From Vibrio splendidus (lineage in GTDB: Bacteria > Pseudomonadota > Gammaproteobacteria > Enterobacterales > Vibrionaceae), in assembly GCF_003345295.1 (NCBI RefSeq), contig NZ_CP031056.1:372001-436000 (forward strand): 64,000 bases of DNA. Direction: 5' to 3'. This document shows positions 60,428 through 64,000 of this stretch, one piece after another (position 1 is the first letter of the stretch; every line of letters starts with the position of its first letter). The position numbers were made by a program, and so were the translations under genes. The notes beneath the pieces were generated by a model, which worked only from the letters and a program-made list of their open reading frames with translations, had not been told where the DNA came from and did no database searches.

Positions 60428-61420
60428 TTAAACGAGTTCATTGCCGCTGGTGTTGCCTGTAAAGAAGGCATCGACGCTGGTTAGCGTTGTATTAGCAATG
60501 TTGAACAGAGCATCTTTAGTTAAGAAGGCTTGGTGACCGGTGAACAACACGTTGTGACAAGCGGATAGGCGACGGAATACGTCATCCACAATCACATCGT
60601 TAGATTTGTCTTGGAAGAACAGTTCTTTCTCGTTGTCGTAAACATCAAGGCCAAGCGCGCCAATCTTGCTTTGCTTCAGCGCTTCAATGGCTGCAGTTGA
60701 ATCAAGCAGTTCACCACGACTGGTGTTCACGATCATTACGCCATCTTTCATTTTGCCAAATGCCGTTGCATCCAATAAGTGGTAGTTCTCTTTACTCATC
60801 GGACAGTGCAGAGAAATCACATCAGACTCTTGATAAAGCTCGTCGAGTTCAACGTATTTAGCTCCTAACTCAACAGCTAACGGGTTTGGATATGGGTCGT
60901 AGCATAGGATGTTCATGCCTAAACCTTTCAGAATACGCATCGTCGCTAGGCCAATCTTACCTGAACCAATCACACCGACTGTTTTTCCGTGGAAGTTAAA
61001 GCCAACTAATCCCTCAAGTGAGAAGTTCGCATCACGAGTACGTTGGTATGCTTTGTGTAACTTGCGGTTCAAACACATCATCATACCGACGGTGTGTTCT
61101 GCTACAGACTCGGGAGAATAAGCAGGGACACGAACGACTTGCAGACCAAACTCTTTGGCTGCGTCTAAGTCGACTTTATCAAAGCCCGCGCAGCGCATCG
61201 CAATCAGCTTAGTGCCGCCTTTTGCTAGAATCTCTAGCACATCTCGCGATAGGTCATCGTTTACAAACGCACAAACGACTTCGTTGTCGTGCGCCATTTT
61301 TGCTGTTGTTGTAGTGAGTCGAAAATCGTGAAAATGGAACTCGGCGTTGAGTTCGCCTTTTGCAAGTTCAAATGATTTTTCGTCGTATGATTTTGAGCTA
61401 AAAAAAGCAATGTTGAGCAT
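60428..61420 (-). CDS. ldhA: D-2-hydroxyacid dehydrogenase, D-lactate dehydrogenase type
   Basis: This 330-residue D-isomer-specific 2-hydroxyacid dehydrogenase resembles fermentative LdhA. It has the NAD-binding GVIGSGKIGLATM, catalytic arginine in NTSRGELLD, the glutamate in the YDNEKELFF region and the histidine in FTGHQAFLT. It would reduce pyruvate to D-lactate. It ends facing the patatin gene across a shared terminator. Confidence 0.9.
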   Translation of the reverse strand: MLNIAFFSSKSYDEKSFELAKGELNAEFHFHDFRLTTTTAKMAHDNEVVCAFVNDDLSRDVLEILAKGGTKLIAMRCAGFDKVDLDAAKEFGLQVVRVPAYSPESVAEHTVGMMMCLNRKLHKAYQRTRDANFSLEGLVGFNFHGKTVGVIGSGKIGLATMRILKGLGMNILCYDPYPNPLAVELGAKYVELDELYQESDVISLHCPMSKENYHLLDATAFGKMKDGVMIVNTSRGELLDSTAAIEALKQSKIGALGLDVYDNEKELFFQDKSNDVIVDDVFRRLSACHNVLFTGHQAFLTKDALFNIANTTLTSVDAFFTGNTSGNELV

Positions 61421-61643
61421 GGCTTCCTCTCTTACCTAAAATATAAATAATCCACTTATTCATTATCTGAAACGGGATTAAAACTAATAACTTTGTCCAG
61501 TGTGCTAGAGTTTTTTTGTCTTGTCTATCACCATTAGTCACTGTAATTACTATGGTTATTTGATCTTCTATCATCACTTCTTGAACATTAAAAATCACAC
61601 TACGAAGTAGCTTGCTCATAAGTTCATTCATATTGAATCGATC

Positions 61644-61976
61644 TTACTTTCGAGTATTAAACATTTTCTTGGTCTCTTTTTCTGACCAGAAGTTGATATT
61701 GAATTGAGCATCGTCACTAAGTTCGATACGGTGCCAATATTGCGGAGGGCTTGTCGCAAATTGCCCGGCATTGATGACAACGGTGACTTCTGGTTCTGTC
61801 GCATCTGCGTCTGCAAAACCGTGGTAGGTAACCGTACCTTCCATAACACATAATTGACCGAATACACCCTCTGCGGTGTTGTGGTGACTGATTAACGCGG
61901 CAGGCACGTTGTCTTTAGTGAAGAATGGTGTTGAACGTTGAATCTTCCAATGTGAAGGAATGCGTAAATGACTCAT
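61644..61976 (-). CDS. DUF1971 (YeaR/TehB N-terminal-like) cupin protein
   Basis: This 110-residue small cupin has MSHLRIPSHWKIQRSTPFFTKDNVPAAL at the start and a histidine-rich core (HHNTAEGVFGQLCVMEG, PPQYWHRIELSDD). The family is linked to tellurite resistance and nitrate-induced stress (YeaR). The start at 61976 is chosen because AGAGG lies six bases upstream and matches the family N-terminus; the GTG at 62057 would overlap the reductase gene. It is 64 bp after the ferredoxin-NADP reductase gene on the same strand. Confidence 0.85.
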   Translation of the reverse strand: MSHLRIPSHWKIQRSTPFFTKDNVPAALISHHNTAEGVFGQLCVMEGTVTYHGFADADATEPEVTVVINAGQFATSPPQYWHRIELSDDAQFNINFWSEKETKKMFNTRK

Positions 61977-62040
61977 ATAAAACCTCTTATCTGCCTGTAT
62001 TTTGAATACAAGCTTTAGCTTTTTGAATTGGTGACCGTGA

Positions 62041-62844
62041 TTACCAGTAGTTTTCACTGCTGAATTGGCCGGGCTTTCGGCGTAAGTGCTTCTCGAAACC
62101 TAAGCTGGTTAGTGCTTCACTTGTGTCGCGAACCATTTGCGGATTGCCACAAAGGTAGAAAAAACTGCGGGTTTGATTGAAAGCGACAGACGTGGTTTGC
62201 TCAAGGTCGCCTCCAAGTAACAAGCTTGGGATTCGTCCGCGCAAAGTTCCGGTGACTGATTCTCTAGAAATAATTGGCACATATTGTAGTTTCCCTTGGA
62301 AGTGATTAACGAGTTGAGCGATACGGTCTCGATAAGTCAGGTCTTGTTCTGTTCTTACGGCATGAACCAGTACAAGGTTTTTGAATGACATTACTTTTTC
62401 GACATCTGAGCCATTTTTCTGCTGTATCTGCATACTTTCGAGCATTGAGATAAAAGGCCCAACGGCAGTCCCGGTTGAAAGCATCCATAGATCGTCGGCG
62501 ATCTCTGGGATCTCATCTAAGGTCATAAAGCCGCTTGGGTCTTTGCCGACAAAGATGTCATCGCCTACCTTCAACTCATGAAGTTGAGGTGAAAGCTGAC
62601 CGTTCTGATCCTTAATAATCAAAAACTCCAGATGTTGGTGACCTTGTTCGTGCTCTGGCGCGTTCACCATTGAATAGGCTCGCCTTACGAACTCATCCTC
62701 TCTGTTAAGCAAGCCAAGTTTCGTGAATTGACCTGCCTGATAGGGAGAGACGGGAGCACTGACTTGCAGCGAGAACAGCTGATCTGTCCATTGTGTTTTA
62801 TGTAAGACTTTGCCAGTTACCAAACCATGAGGAATATCTGTCAT
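62041..62844 (-). CDS. fpr: Ferredoxin--NADP reductase
   Basis: This 267-residue FAD-dependent reductase has VLHKTQWTDQLFSLQVSAP, the FAD motif RRAYSMVNAP, the NADP-binding GTAVGPFISML and the C-terminal YLCGNPQMVRD and final SSENYW. It passes electrons between NADPH and ferredoxin or flavodoxin. The start at 62844 has AGGTGA upstream; the longer frame to 62889 adds 15 residues without homology. Confidence 0.93.
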   Translation of the reverse strand: MTDIPHGLVTGKVLHKTQWTDQLFSLQVSAPVSPYQAGQFTKLGLLNREDEFVRRAYSMVNAPEHEQGHQHLEFLIIKDQNGQLSPQLHELKVGDDIFVGKDPSGFMTLDEIPEIADDLWMLSTGTAVGPFISMLESMQIQQKNGSDVEKVMSFKNLVLVHAVRTEQDLTYRDRIAQLVNHFQGKLQYVPIISRESVTGTLRGRIPSLLLGGDLEQTTSVAFNQTRSFFYLCGNPQMVRDTSEALTSLGFEKHLRRKPGQFSSENYW

Positions 62845-63201
62845 ATCATCACCTTTATGTAGAGAAGTTATCTCATTAAGGATACTCAACTATCTTACTT
62901 TTTGGAGTTGCATGTACCATGCCAATAATGAGAATGCTTATCAATACTGAATTGTTGAGAGGGATTACTTTTAATGGAGTCAAAAATACACATTTATAAT
63001 TGAGTCTTAATGACTTCTTGTGGTCTTTTTTTGTTCTTGTTGGGAGTTGGATCTTGGTGGCTTTGCTATGGCTAATTTTTGAATTGAGCTTGATCAATCT
63101 CAATGAGTGGTTTGACCCTTGAACGATTCCACCAATAACTGAAGAGAATAATTTACAGATGAGTATAATGTCGGCTTTCGATCTCAATATAGCCGTGTTT
63201 T
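62845..63201. other. Spacer between fpr and the acyltransferase gene
   Basis: About 357 bp with divergent promoters expected. A minus-strand frame of about 100 codons crosses it, but it has no recognisable domain, and I see no gene or strong hairpin. Confidence 0.45.
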
Positions 63202-64000
63202 ATGCTTGATAATCTTCGTATGGTCTTGAACGTATTGTTCGTGACTATCAATACCGCAATGACTGCGTTTACCGTGAGCTTCTTTGGCCTCATCAAACTG
63301 ATTCTTCCAATCTCTATTGTTCAAAAGTCATGTACTCGTTTAGCGAACTTCACGTTTTGGTGTTGGGCTTCGCTTAACCTTTGGATGTTGAATGTGAATA
63401 ACGATATCGAGTGGCAAGTCGAAGGAGGAGAAGATATCTCGACCAAGCAGTGGTACCTGATGATGTCGAATCACCTGAGCTGGGCGGATATCGTGATCTT
63501 GTCTTCAATCTTGAAAGACAAGATGCCGATGACTAAGTTCTTCCTAAAGCACGAACTGCTGTATGTTCCCTTTGTTGGATTGGCCTGTTGGGGCTTGGAT
63601 ATGCCGTTCATGAGACGTCACTCGCGTGAGTTTTTGCTTCGTAACCCTGAGCGTCGTAATGATGACTTCGACGCAATCAACAAGGCATGTACTAAGTTCA
63701 AATGGGCACCAACGACATTGGTCAACTTTGTTGAAGGAACGCGTGCTAACCACGAGAAGTTATCGACAGTGAAGACTCCTTATCGACACCTACTAAAACC
63801 GAAAACCGGCGGTGTGGCGTTTGCTCTGTCTGCAATGGGCCCAATATTAGATGGTATCGTCGACGTTACTTTGGCTTATCCAGAGAATCAGACTTCTCCG
63901 TTTGAAGACATGCTGAAAGGTAAGATGAAAAAGGTGGTCGTGCGTATTAAATTGCACCCAATGGATGAGAACGTCAACGGTAACTATTTTGAAGATAAAG
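63202..64000 (+). CDS. Acyltransferase, YihG-like (LPLAT family), 3' end cut by window
   Basis: This partial frame (266 codons, then the window ends) belongs to the lysophospholipid acyltransferase family. It has a membrane helix near the start (LNVLFVTINTAMTAFTVSFFGLIKLILP), the HX4D motif in SNHLSWADIV, the LYVPFVGLACWG block, MRRHSREFLLRNPERR, and the substrate-binding EGTR in NFVEGTRANH. In E. coli, YihG adds acyl chains at the sn-2 position of phospholipid precursors. The rest of the gene is off the right edge. Confidence 0.9.
   Translation, partial: MLDNLRMVLNVLFVTINTAMTAFTVSFFGLIKLILPISIVQKSCTRLANFTFWCWASLNLWMLNVNNDIEWQVEGGEDISTKQWYLMMSNHLSWADIVILSSILKDKMPMTKFFLKHELLYVPFVGLACWGLDMPFMRRHSREFLLRNPERRNDDFDAINKACTKFKWAPTTLVNFVEGTRANHEKLSTVKTPYRHLLKPKTGGVAFALSAMGPILDGIVDVTLAYPENQTSPFEDMLKGKMKKVVVRIKLHPMDENVNGNYFEDK

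Noticed and set aside
61398..61631. Minus-strand frame overlapping the start of the D-lactate dehydrogenase gene
   Set aside because: It overlaps the ldhA start, has no recognisable domain, and its end is a frame-shifted reading of the ldhA N-terminus.
62876..63187. Minus-strand 103-codon frame between fpr and the acyltransferase
   Set aside because: The product is basic and Lys/Leu/Ile-rich without domain signals, and no ribosome site is visible; a chance frame in an AT-rich spacer is more likely.
1..64000. Insertion sequences, prophage, tRNA or rRNA genes
   Set aside because: No transposase or integrase reading frame, terminal inverted repeats or tRNA cloverleaf was recognised in a manual reading; short or diverged RNA genes could still have been missed.

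Overview
The window looks like a Vibrio chromosome, most likely the Splendidus clade. The evidence is a full-length MARTX toxin locus whose N- and C-terminal repeat arms closely resemble those of V. vulnificus and V. cholerae, about 44-45% GC by eye, and the surrounding Vibrio-type gene set. The species call is inference; no 16S or other marker gene is present.

Layout. 1-1148: the 5' part of a glycerol facilitator gene (glpF) with a long operator-rich leader. 1149-22955: the MARTX locus. Three export genes (rtxB-rtxD-rtxE, translationally coupled, minus strand) diverge from rtxH-like, rtxC and a 14.9-kb rtxA (plus strand). The RtxA effector region reads DUF1/DmX-like, MCF, ABH (alpha/beta hydrolase), a second nearly identical MCF, a four-helix-bundle plus ADP-ribosyltransferase (ART) module, then the cysteine protease domain (CPD). 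It has no actin cross-linking, Rho-inactivation or RRSP catalytic domain. 22956-34140: accessory and metabolic genes: a PACE efflux pump with a divergent LysR regulator, an ACR3/ArsR arsenic pair with matching operators, HAD, DsbA-family and YcaQ-family genes, a LysR/monooxygenase/Gfo-Idh group, small hypotheticals and an AraC-GyrI regulator with a degraded AraC relic nearby.

34141-41963: an L-ascorbate (ula) regulon: ulaG and ulaR on minus, and ulaAB (fused)-ulaC-ulaF-HAD-ulaD-ulaE on plus. 42128-45678: an HPr-like gene, a sugar-phosphatase, a second-type rpe, a 45-residue membrane peptide behind a tandem repeat, and an FHS-family sugar transporter. 45768-55947: a twelve-gene minus-strand operon of yia/sgb type (2,3-diketo-L-gulonate use): yiaK, TRAP yiaMNO, sgbE, HAD, yiaL-like, lyxK-like, sgbH, IclR regulator, sgbU, small hypothetical. 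The two operons face each other and share four paralogous enzymes (UlaD/SgbH, UlaE/SgbU, UlaF/SgbE, and the two HADs), so PTS-imported ascorbate 6-phosphate and TRAP-imported diketogulonate should converge on 3-keto-L-gulonate 6-phosphate and end at D-xylulose 5-phosphate.

56375-64000: glycerate kinase, catalase, patatin-like lipase, a D-lactate dehydrogenase-type enzyme, a DUF1971 protein, ferredoxin-NADP reductase and a 3'-truncated YihG-type acyltransferase. I see no rRNA, tRNA, CRISPR array, insertion sequence or prophage. The most notable item is the MARTX effector set: a twin MCF cassette flanking ABH, and an RRSP-like membrane-localisation bundle joined to an ART domain carrying a QxE rather than ExE catalytic motif.
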